Shown here piece by piece: positions 6,972-13,958 of a stretch of DNA of 34,597 nucleotides. The stretch's first letter is position 1. Each line of letters starts with the position of its first letter. The position numbers were made by a program, and so were the translations under genes. The stretch comes from Planctomycetaceae bacterium (GTDB taxonomy: Bacteria > Planctomycetota > Planctomycetia > Pirellulales > Pirellulaceae), in the NCBI GenBank assembly GCA_015490875.1, contig WFWZ01000170.1, positions 1 through 34,597 on the forward strand. Direction: 5' to 3'. The notes beneath the pieces are model-generated. The model had not been told where the DNA came from and did not search any database. It saw only the letters and a program-made list of their open reading frames with translations.

Positions 6972-8222
6972 ATGCGGATCATGCCCTTCGGGGACTTCCT
7001 GGCATGCGTACTCCTGGCGACCGGGTTGGGCCTGAGTGCTTATTCAGCGTGGATCGTGGGCCAGCCGTCGGTCGCCTTACCGGCCATCCTGTTGGGAGGC
7101 ATCCTGTTGGCGTGGCGCTTCTGGCCGAGGAAGAAGGTCGCTCGACCGTCCGTGGAAGAAGTGACAAGTGACACATCGGTGGCACATCAATCGGCGGAGC
7201 CGCAACGGTCACCTTCCCGCAGTACTCCTCCCCTGTCGCCGCCGGCCCCCTCGCCTGCTTGCTCGACTTCGCCTTCAGACCGGCTCGTCGCGGAGATGAT
7301 TGCGCAGGGCCGCGAGGTGCTTCTCTTGCGTCCCCAGATCGCTGCCAACTTGGATCCAGAGCAACTCGAGCGTGCCCAAACACGTTTAGACGAAGTGATG
7401 GCCATTGTGCCTCAAGGTCCCGTTGTACTCAGAAGCTGGGAAGAGGATGAGGATAGCGAAGAGACGTTGGTGGATGTGGAGGCGTATTACCTCGACCGCT
7501 ACCCGGTCACCAACCGTCAATACAAGGCATTCGTCGATGCTGGCGGCTATGAGCAAATGTCTCTGTGGGACGAAGAAATCTGGCCTGCCGTGCTCGAGTT
7601 CGTCGACGAGACGGGCCATCCCGGCCCGCGATTCTGGCAACAAGGGAGTTATCCTCGAGGATTGGATGATCACCCAGTAGTCGGCATTAGTTGGTACGAA
7701 GCAGCGGCCTACGCTCGGTGGGTCGGCAAACGTCTGCCGACCGATCCGGAATGGGTCAAGGCGGGAGCGTGGCCCGTGGTGCGCGAGGGAGGAGTGCCGG
7801 TGCAACGGCGTTTCCCTTGGGGTGACAGCATGGATCGGGACCGGGCGCATCTTTGGAGTCCCGACGTGACCGGAACGGTACCGGTCGACGCAACGCCGGG
7901 CGGTCAAAGCGTCGGCGGCATCCACCAACTGGTCGGCAACGTGTGGGAGTGGACCTCCAGTCCATTCGCCGCTTGGGACCGCAACTCGCGATTCCTGAAC
8001 GATAAACCGCTCAAGAGTATCCGCGGTGGGGCATTCGACACGTACTTCGACTGCCAAGCAAGCTGTCAATTCCAGTCGGGTGAGGACCCACTTGCCCGGA
8101 AGCACAACATCGGGTTCCGCTGCGCGGTCGGCGTCTGCGATGTGGAACCGGTCGGGTGGGGACCGTCTGATGCAGTCGAAACACCCTTGTTGGAATCTGC
8201 CCCTGAAAGAGCCCTGTCATGA
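6972..8222 (+). CDS. Membrane-anchored formylglycine-generating-enzyme (FGE/SUMF1) domain protein
   Basis: This is a 416-residue protein. Two hydrophobic segments (about 8-30 and 35-51) form a hairpin anchor. A Ser/Pro linker (about 75-100), a short helix (about 103-142) and then an FGE-sulfatase domain (about 150-390) follow. Domain landmarks are YYLDRYPVTNRQYKAFVDAGG, HPVVGISWYEAAAYARWVGKRLPTDPEW, FPWGD, GNVWEWTSS, SIRGGAFDTYF and NIGFRC. The paired active-site cysteines of true FGE (GGSxxC then C after four residues) are not in register. Here C361 and C365 lie further from the GG and closer together, so sulfatase activation is doubtful. FGE-fold domains without those cysteines often act as binding or sensor modules. 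The start at 6972 has AAGGAG ten bases upstream. The stop overlaps the GTPase start (ATGA), so the two are translationally coupled. Confidence 0.88.
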   Translation: MRIMPFGDFLACVLLATGLGLSAYSAWIVGQPSVALPAILLGGILLAWRFWPRKKVARPSVEEVTSDTSVAHQSAEPQRSPSRSTPPLSPPAPSPACSTSPSDRLVAEMIAQGREVLLLRPQIAANLDPEQLERAQTRLDEVMAIVPQGPVVLRSWEEDEDSEETLVDVEAYYLDRYPVTNRQYKAFVDAGGYEQMSLWDEEIWPAVLEFVDETGHPGPRFWQQGSYPRGLDDHPVVGISWYEAAAYARWVGKRLPTDPEWVKAGAWPVVREGGVPVQRRFPWGDSMDRDRAHLWSPDVTGTVPVDATPGGQSVGGIHQLVGNVWEWTSSPFAAWDRNSRFLNDKPLKSIRGGAFDTYFDCQASCQFQSGEDPLARKHNIGFRCAVGVCDVEPVGWGPSDAVETPLLESAPERALS

Positions 8223-9145
8223 GTAAAGCGACCGTCAGCCTCGACTCGTACCAGCTCGCCCAGTACGCCGTCCAAGTCCCCTGTTATATCTGCGAGGGGG
8301 GCAACAATCATGACGCCGAACTGTGCCGCTACTGCCAGGCGCCGATGGCGTTGGCGCACCAGGCGCGAGCTCAAAAAGTGCATCCTCAAATGATCGCAAC
8401 GATCGGGACGGCCGATGCCGGCAAGACCGTCTACCTCGGCATGCTCACCGATATGCTGTCGCGACAGGCGAAGAACTTGCACTTGACGGCTCGAGGTGCA
8501 TTCTCGGTTTCGCTCCAACAACACACGATCGCTTCGCTTTCCCGCTGCCGCTTCCCCGCCAAGACACCCAATGAACCCGATCGATGGAATTGGGTCCATT
8601 GTCAGGTGCGCATGGATGGACGGCGCCAGCCCGCGGAACTCATCATGCCCGACCTGGCCGGCGAAGCGATCCTTGAAGAGATCGACCATCCCGGTACGTA
8701 TCCGGTCATCAAAGCCTTTCTCAGCCGTTGTGTCGGCCTCATGTTGCTCGTCGATTCAGCCAGGCTGGAGGAAGGTGAGAACGACCAAGACTTCTTCACG
8801 ATGAAGATCGTTACGTACCTCACCGAAATGCACCGCCAACAGCCCACCGGAAAGAAGGGACGCAAGCCCGCACCGCTCCCGGCCGTCAGTATCGTTTTCA
8901 CGAAGGCCGACCATTGCGACGAGTCCTTCGAGGACCCCGCTGCCTACGCGCGCCGGAGGACTCCGGGACTCTTCCAGCTCTGCAAGGAACAACTTCCCAG
9001 ACACGAGTTTTTCGCCGCGTGCGTCGTCGGTGCCTACACGTACCGATGGGAACTTGAGACCAAAGTGCAAGTGCCGTTGCGCATCGAACCTCGAGGCATC
9101 ATCCCTCCTTTTGCGTGGCTCATGCAGCAACTCCCCAAGACCTAA
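8219..9145 (+). CDS. Zinc-ribbon P-loop GTPase of a GAP1-type system
   Basis: This is a 308-residue cytoplasmic NTPase. A four-cysteine zinc ribbon occupies residues 22-39 (CYIC...CRYC). A GTPase-like P-loop domain follows: Walker A GTADAGKT at 63-70, a DLAG (G3-like) motif at 145-148 after a hydrophobic strand, a LMLLVDSARL strand near 175-183, and a guanine-specificity motif TKAD at 228-231 in the place of NKxD. No transmembrane segment is present. The ATG overlaps the stop of the FGE-domain gene, and the next gene starts 61 bases downstream. This arrangement, with a TRAFAC-like GTPase next to a GAP1-like protein, matches the NTP-dependent conflict-type systems described by Aravind and co-workers. 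Nucleotide preference is inferred from TKAD. The biological output is unknown. Confidence 0.85.
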   Translation: MSKATVSLDSYQLAQYAVQVPCYICEGGNNHDAELCRYCQAPMALAHQARAQKVHPQMIATIGTADAGKTVYLGMLTDMLSRQAKNLHLTARGAFSVSLQQHTIASLSRCRFPAKTPNEPDRWNWVHCQVRMDGRRQPAELIMPDLAGEAILEEIDHPGTYPVIKAFLSRCVGLMLLVDSARLEEGENDQDFFTMKIVTYLTEMHRQQPTGKKGRKPAPLPAVSIVFTKADHCDESFEDPAAYARRRTPGLFQLCKEQLPRHEFFAACVVGAYTYRWELETKVQVPLRIEPRGIIPPFAWLMQQLPKT

Positions 9146-9206
9146 GAACTCCTCGGCGTTCTGCGCCCGCGGCGTTTCCCTCCGGTTACTCTTCGAGAGA
9201 GCAGCC

Positions 9207-10250
9207 ATGACAAATCTTCGCTCCCCCAACTGCCTCCGACGAGAACTCCTCGTCGAACAGGCCATTTTCACGTCGGTGCGCGGCGCCCGCAATGAAGGGT
9301 ACCAACTGGCCGCCGTCAGTCCGGGAGTTACCGACGATGTCCGTCGCGAACTTTCGCAGTGGGGCCCCGCTCACGACAGCCTCCATGCCGGACGTCGCAC
9401 GGCCGTTGGATTCTGCCAGCTCTCCAGCGGCCCGTATGCCATCAGCAAAACCGTCGTCGCGGGCGAAGAGTACAGTGGTCGGGGTGGTCCGAGGCTCTAC
9501 ACGCAGTTCTTCCTGCTGCCAGCCGAACTCTACGAACGCTTTTCGTTTCAACCGTTTCGCGTTCTCGAGGCACTCGTCGCCGCCGGGCGTCTCCAGGTGG
9601 TCGATCCGGTCCCGGAGGTCCTCGAGTCTTTTCGGCTGGTCGGCCGAGCCTCGCCGACTCAAGTCAGCATGCTGGCGACGGTCACCCGGGAGATCGGCGC
9701 TACGCGACTGTCGACTGCATTGACCGCCGCACTCACGACCCGCCCACTTGCCATCGCCACGCCCGGCCCGCAAGAACGACTCTTCGCCGTGCTGATCGAC
9801 CTTCTCCCAATGGCGCTTCGCCCCCAGTGCTCGGCCATCGCCGGACTTCGGTTTTCGCCGCGCCGACCGTATCGGTGGTTCGCGGCCAGCGGCGACGAAA
9901 AGGAACTCCGGCGCCTTCAGCGCATGGGAGACTTGCTCCTGATCGACCTCCGCAAAGAGACGCCCCCGCGACTGGCTCCGCGTTCCGGCTGGGCACGTCT
10001 CATCGCCGGCTTGCTCGCCGAAGGTCGCTTCGCAGAGATCGCTCAGGTGATACGCCAAGTCCGTAACCAGCCGCTGACAGAATGCGAACGCCGAGCCGAC
10101 GAGTTATGGACCGCGTGGAAAGAAGGAGGCGATATCGAGCACCTCTTCAGCTCACGCTGCACCCTGCCTCGATCTGTTGAAGAAACCTCTCGAACAGGTA
10201 GCGGCTGTCGTGAGGCCCCGCCGACGCTTCGGGATGGTATTGCACGCTGA
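9207..10250 (+). CDS. GTPase-associated protein 1 (GAP1)-like protein
   Basis: This is a 347-residue protein with no membrane segment. Its N-terminus has the order VEQAIFTSVRG, then GYQLAAVSPGV, an acidic helix, VGFCQLSSGPYAISKTVV and a GPRLYTQFFLLP strand. That order resembles the N-terminal domain of GAP1 proteins, which accompany GTPases in bacterial NTPase-centred systems. I rely on pattern memory here. The remainder is helical and resembles no family I can name. The start at 9207 follows GAGAG; the frame is open to 9030 but overlaps the GTPase. The last 35 codons (from 10147) lie antisense to the end of carA, and that tail is Arg/Ser/Thr-rich and unlike the rest. The original stop may have been lost by a frameshift. 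The gene probably shares a transcript with the GTPase. Confidence 0.75.
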   Translation: MTNLRSPNCLRRELLVEQAIFTSVRGARNEGYQLAAVSPGVTDDVRRELSQWGPAHDSLHAGRRTAVGFCQLSSGPYAISKTVVAGEEYSGRGGPRLYTQFFLLPAELYERFSFQPFRVLEALVAAGRLQVVDPVPEVLESFRLVGRASPTQVSMLATVTREIGATRLSTALTAALTTRPLAIATPGPQERLFAVLIDLLPMALRPQCSAIAGLRFSPRRPYRWFAASGDEKELRRLQRMGDLLLIDLRKETPPRLAPRSGWARLIAGLLAEGRFAEIAQVIRQVRNQPLTECERRADELWTAWKEGGDIEHLFSSRCTLPRSVEETSRTGSGCREAPPTLRDGIAR

Positions 10251-11298
10251 AGGCGGGAAGACGCCGATGCCGCACGCCGGCAACCGTATCGTCATTGAGA
10301 TGCCGATGTGTGACTTCCAAGTCTTCTGGCAGTGAGGTTTCTTCCACGGCGAAGCCGTGATTCTGAGCGGTGATTTCGACGCGCCCGGTCTCCAAGTGCA
10401 GCACCGGTTGATTGGCGCCGCGATGCCCGAACTTCAACTTGAACGTGCGGGCTCCGCATGCCAGGCACAAAAGCTGGTGCCCCAGGCAGATGCCGAAGAT
10501 GGGGTACTCCCCGAGCAACTCCCGGATCGTCGTGATCGCATAATCGACCGGTTCGGGATCCCCAGGACCGTTCGATAAAAAGACGCCGTCCGGCTCGAGT
10601 GCCCGCACCTCTCCCGCCGTCGCTGTTCCCGGAACGATGGTGACCCGGCAGCCCATGTCGGCGAAATGGCGGGCGATGTTGTATTTCATGCCGAAGTCCA
10701 GCGCCACGATGTGCCAGGGGCGGCTTGCTCGAGGCCGATCATCTCCGGGCAACCAGCCGTACTCTCCTAAACCTTCGGACCAGACACGCGTCTCTTGAGG
10801 CACCACTTCGCGCACCAGATCACGTCCCACCAGTCCCGGACTAGCCTTGGCTTTGGCTACGAGCGACGCATCGTCCAAGTCGATAGCCGAAATCACTCCC
10901 TTCAACGCCCCCTGTTGGCGAATATGTCGCACCAAGGCGCGCGTGTCGATCCCAGCCAATCCCACGATGCCTTGACGAACGAGGTATTCCTCGAGCGTTT
11001 CACTCGAGCGGAAATTACTCGCCAAGCGGCTACATTCCCTTACGATGAACCCCGACACCCGCACCCGGTCGCTCTCGATGTCCTCGGCGTTCACTCCGTA
11101 GTTGCCGATTTCGGGATAGGTCATCGTCACGATCTGACCGTAGTAGCTCGGATCGGTCAAGATCTCCTGATAGCCGGTCATCGAGGTGTTGAAAACGACT
11201 TCACCATCGGTCTCGCCGGCCACCCCGAGCGCCTCGCCGGTGAAGACTCTTCCATCTTCCAAGGCCAGCTTGGCTGGCCGACGCGTACCAGTCGTCAT
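10147..11298 (-). CDS. carA: Carbamoyl-phosphate synthase small (glutaminase) subunit
   Basis: CarA hydrolyses glutamine and passes ammonia to CarB for carbamoyl phosphate, which feeds arginine and pyrimidine synthesis. The N-terminal CPSase small-chain domain is clear (ALEDGRVFTGEALGV, EVVFNTSMTGYQEILTDPSYYGQIV, GIDTRALVRHIR). The C-terminal class I glutamine amidotransferase domain has the nucleophile in FGICLGHQ, the NHGFAV segment and the closing YHPEASAGPHDS, which supplies His and Glu. Length (383 residues) is normal. Two ATGs exist: 11307 is only one base from GGAG and so badly spaced, while 11298 is ten bases from it, and I prefer 11298. carB is not in the window. A TATAAT at 11538-11543 would give a leader of over 200 bases containing strong hairpins, so leader-mediated regulation is possible. 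The gene's 3' end overlaps the GAP1-like gene by 104 bases. Confidence 0.96.
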   Translation of the reverse strand: MTTGTRRPAKLALEDGRVFTGEALGVAGETDGEVVFNTSMTGYQEILTDPSYYGQIVTMTYPEIGNYGVNAEDIESDRVRVSGFIVRECSRLASNFRSSETLEEYLVRQGIVGLAGIDTRALVRHIRQQGALKGVISAIDLDDASLVAKAKASPGLVGRDLVREVVPQETRVWSEGLGEYGWLPGDDRPRASRPWHIVALDFGMKYNIARHFADMGCRVTIVPGTATAGEVRALEPDGVFLSNGPGDPEPVDYAITTIRELLGEYPIFGICLGHQLLCLACGARTFKLKFGHRGANQPVLHLETGRVEITAQNHGFAVEETSLPEDLEVTHRHLNDDTVAGVRHRRLPAFSVQYHPEASAGPHDSRYLFERFLQQIEAGCSVS

Positions 11299-11394
11299 AA
11301 ACGTCATTCTCCGAAAGCCGTCGGCCGCCGATCCGAGGAAACTCTCGTTCTCCCAGCCGCCTTCTCAAGTCGCCACCGCCAACGCCCGATAAAC

Positions 11395-11455
11395 GAAGAT
11401 ACGGCTGTGGGTCTCCGGGCGACGGTAACCAACCCAACGCTCGGACAGCCTACCG
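11395..11455 (+). ncRNA. Candidate structured RNA or leader upstream of aminotransferase
   Basis: On the plus strand, GGCTGT (11403-11408) pairs perfectly with ACAGCC (11445-11450) and encloses an inner GGGT/ACCC pair. The element is followed six bases later by an intrinsic terminator and lies within the divergent carA/aminotransferase gap. It matches no riboswitch, 6S, SRP, tmRNA or RNase P signature that I checked by eye. It could be a small RNA of about 100 bases or the aptamer half of an attenuator for the aminotransferase. Read on the minus strand the same hairpins would lie in the carA leader. Confidence 0.35.
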
Positions 11456-11494
11456 GCGGGTTTTCGTTGCGGCGAACGGGAACCCGCTTTTTTT
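11456..11494 (+). terminator. Intrinsic terminator in carA/aminotransferase gap
   Basis: GCGGGTT (11456-11462) pairs perfectly with AACCCGC (11481-11487), and seven Ts follow (11488-11494). The stem and T-run orientation make it a plus-strand terminator. No plus-strand gene ends here, so it must close a small RNA or work as an attenuator 116 bases before the aminotransferase start. Confidence 0.7.
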
Positions 11495-11537
11495 GTGCCG
11501 TCTTCGGCCCCGCTGGCCAACACGGCAAACGGGTGCG

Positions 11538-11557
11538 ATTATAGCGGGAGTCCCGCT
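11538..11557 (-). promoter_or_regulatory. Candidate carA promoter -10 with operator-like dyad
   Basis: The minus strand reads TATAAT at 11543-11538. Directly upstream of it lies a perfect odd dyad, AGCGGGA-G-TCCCGCT (11543-11557), which would fill the -35/-10 spacer. A one-base centre cannot form an RNA hairpin, so a protein-binding site is more likely. The -35 region (TGGTGG at 11566-11561) is a poor match, which would fit a regulated promoter. Confidence 0.4.
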
Positions 11558-11610
11558 TTGCCACCACGGGCCGCGCCGGACGGACCTCCTGACGACCAGA
11601 TAGCCCCGCC

Positions 11611-12915
11611 ATGACCGATCGCGATCCCGCGCCGACAACGCGCCCGATGCAGCCGGCCCACGCCGAGACTCCGAAGGACGCCGAAACACCGAACGACGAG
11701 GCCTTCCACGTCGAGTACGCCGCTCGAGTCTACCGACTCCCGCCCTACATGTTCGGCCGCATCAATGCCCTCCTTTACCAGAAGCGCCGCGCCGGTGCGG
11801 ATGTGATCGACCTGGGAATGGGCAATCCGTCCGACCCGCCACCCGATTACGTAATCGAGAAACTGGCCGAGGCGGCGCGCGATCCCCGCAATCACGGTTA
11901 CACCCAGTCCAACGGCATCCTCAACTTGCGCCGCGAAGTGGCTAGCAAGTACTTTCGCCGCTACGGAGTCCGGCTCGACCCGGAAGAAGAAGTCATGGTC
12001 TGCCTGGGGTCCAAAGAGGGCTTCAGCCACCTTTGCCTTGCGCTGATGGGTCCCGGTGATACGGCCATCGTCCCCGCGCCTTTCTTTCCCGTACACATGT
12101 ACGCCGTCGCCTTGGCCGCCGGCAATGTGATCGCCCTGGAAGTCGCTGACTCCGAGAAGTTCCTGCGCAACATCGCCTATACCTGCCAGCACCTCTACCC
12201 CAAACCGAAGCTCCTCATCCTCAATTATCCCCATAACCCGTCAACAGCAACAGTCGAGCCCGAGTTCTACACGGAAATCGTGCGGCTCGCGAAACGATAC
12301 CAGCTCATGGTGATCAGCGATTTTGCTTACGCCGATGTCGCGTTCGACGGCTATCAGCCCCCAAGTTTTCTCGCCGCCAAAGGTGCTCGGGATGTGGGTG
12401 TCGAGTTCACCACGATGAGCAAGGGGTACAACATGGCGGGCTGGCGCGTCGGCTTCTGCGCGGGCAACGCCGAGATGATCCGAGGCCTGGGGACGATCAA
12501 AGGCTATTACGATTACGGCATGTTCCGAGCCATTCAGATTGCCGCGATTCTCGCCCTCCGTCACGGCGAAGCCCAGATCGAAGCTCAGTCGAAGATCTAC
12601 CAGAATCGCCGCGATGTCCTCGTCAACGGGTTGCGACGGTCCGGATGGGACGTCGAGCCACCTCGAGCCGGCATGTTCGTGTGGGCTCCGATCCCCGAAC
12701 CGTGGCGTTCCCAAATGACGACGATGGACTTCGCCATGATGCTTTTGGACAAGGGGGACGTGGCAGTCAGTCCAGGCAGCGGTTTCGGACCGGCCGGCGA
12801 GGGCTTCGTCCGCATGGCGCTCGTCGAAAACGAAAACCGACTCCGCCAGGCCGTACGCCAGATCGCCCGCTGCCTCAAAAACGCTGGTGGAAACGCGGAG
12901 ACCAACACCGTCTGA
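11611..12915 (+). CDS. PLP-dependent class I/II aminotransferase, AlaC-like
   Basis: This is a 434-residue fold-type I aminotransferase of the AlaC/LL-DAP-aminotransferase branch. It is likely to transfer amino groups between alanine or a related amino acid and 2-oxoglutarate or pyruvate in the cytoplasm. Landmarks in order are [68 protein letters not shown] (PLP-binding Asn), [17 protein letters not shown], and [14 protein letters not shown] with K271 as the PLP Schiff-base lysine. Near the end, [20 protein letters not shown] provides the substrate-carboxylate Arg. About 30 residues precede the conserved start, so a later ATG (11647) is possible. No strong ribosome-binding site is visible. 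It is divergent from carA and lies downstream of the terminator hairpin, which suggests amino-acid-linked control. Substrate specificity is uncertain. Confidence 0.9.
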   Translation: MTDRDPAPTTRPMQPAHAETPKDAETPNDEAFHVEYAARVYRLPPYMFGRINALLYQKRRAGADVIDLGMGNPSDPPPDYVIEKLAEAARDPRNHGYTQSNGILNLRREVASKYFRRYGVRLDPEEEVMVCLGSKEGFSHLCLALMGPGDTAIVPAPFFPVHMYAVALAAGNVIALEVADSEKFLRNIAYTCQHLYPKPKLLILNYPHNPSTATVEPEFYTEIVRLAKRYQLMVISDFAYADVAFDGYQPPSFLAAKGARDVGVEFTTMSKGYNMAGWRVGFCAGNAEMIRGLGTIKGYYDYGMFRAIQIAAILALRHGEAQIEAQSKIYQNRRDVLVNGLRRSGWDVEPPRAGMFVWAPIPEPWRSQMTTMDFAMMLLDKGDVAVSPGSGFGPAGEGFVRMALVENENRLRQAVRQIARCLKNAGGNAETNTV

Positions 12916-13179
12916 CAATCCAGCGGCTGTTCGCAGCGATCCGTAAGACGCTCGCGTTATCGGGTTCCCCCATCACCGGAACTCGTCCGAACGGACGTCG
13001 CCTCCGGCGAATGACCGACAGCCGAGAAGCGTTTTTCCTCTTTATTCGATTCGACTGTTACGATCGAACCAGTCTGCTAGTCAAGTCGTGCTCGGCGAGT
13101 ACAGTGGAAGTCATGGCCCCCGACCCCGGCATGCCCGCTGCGGGCCGGCAGCTTCCCGTATCTTCTCCGAGCAGGCACC

Positions 13180-13953
13180 ATGATCGAAGTCGACCATTTG
13201 TGGAAGTCGTACGACGATGAAACCGACTCGAGTTCGGCGGCCGTCGTCGATCTCAGCTTCTCGGTCCAGCCGGGCGAAATCTACGGACTACTCGGCCCGA
13301 ACGGAGCCGGCAAGACGACGACGCTGCGCATCCTCGCTACCATGCTCCAGCCGACTCGAGGAACCGTACGCGTCTGCGGCCATGACGTGCGAACCGAGGC
13401 GGCCGCCGTCCGCCGCCACATCGGATTCGTTTCCAATAACACGGCCATCTATGATCGCATGACCGCCTGGGAAACCGTCGAGTACTTCGGGCGGCTCTAC
13501 GGCATGGCGCGCAAACCTCTGCGGGAACGCATGACCGAGTTGTTCTCCGAGTTGCAAATGGAGTCGTTTCGCCATGTCGTCGGCGGCAAGATGTCGACCG
13601 GAATGAAACAAAAGGTCTCGATCGCTCGAGCCCTCGTGCATGATCCACCAGTGCTCGTTTTCGACGAACCGACTTTAGGGCTCGACGTCCTGGCAGCTCG
13701 CGCCCTCTTGCAAATCATCGAACGCCTGCGTTCCCAAGGAAAGTGCATTCTCTTCTCGACGCATATCATGCGCGAAGTCGAGAAGCTATGCGATCGAGTC
13801 GGCATTCTGCACAAAGGCAGGCTGCTGGCCGAAGGAACCGTCTCGTCGCTGAGTTACCAGTACGACCGAGCCGACTTCGAAGACGTGTTTTTCTATCTGA
13901 TCGACGAGGCCGACAAGGGTCGTGCCAAGCCATCCGAGTTCTCTTTGAGTTGA
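13180..13953 (+). CDS. ABC transporter ATP-binding protein, NatA type
   Basis: This is a 257-residue ATPase of the ABC-2 export class. It has Walker [10 protein letters not shown] near residues 39-47, a Q-loop region, a signature motif in the variant form MSTGMKQKV (instead of LSGGQ), Walker [13 protein letters not shown] and the H-loop [14 protein letters not shown]. The variant signature with SxGMxQK is normal for NatA-like sodium or drug exporters. The next gene starts five bases after the stop and encodes the permease, so the pair is an operon. About 260 bases upstream are free of genes. The NatAB system of Bacillus extrudes sodium, but the substrate here is unknown. Confidence 0.93.
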   Translation: MIEVDHLWKSYDDETDSSSAAVVDLSFSVQPGEIYGLLGPNGAGKTTTLRILATMLQPTRGTVRVCGHDVRTEAAAVRRHIGFVSNNTAIYDRMTAWETVEYFGRLYGMARKPLRERMTELFSELQMESFRHVVGGKMSTGMKQKVSIARALVHDPPVLVFDEPTLGLDVLAARALLQIIERLRSQGKCILFSTHIMREVEKLCDRVGILHKGRLLAEGTVSSLSYQYDRADFEDVFFYLIDEADKGRAKPSEFSLS

Positions 13954-13958
13954 CACCG

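Noticed and set aside
11330..11360. GAGGAAACTC resembling the GAGGAAAGTC block of RNase P RNA
   Set aside because: The surrounding sequence lacks the other conserved RNase P regions and the gap is too short for the gene.
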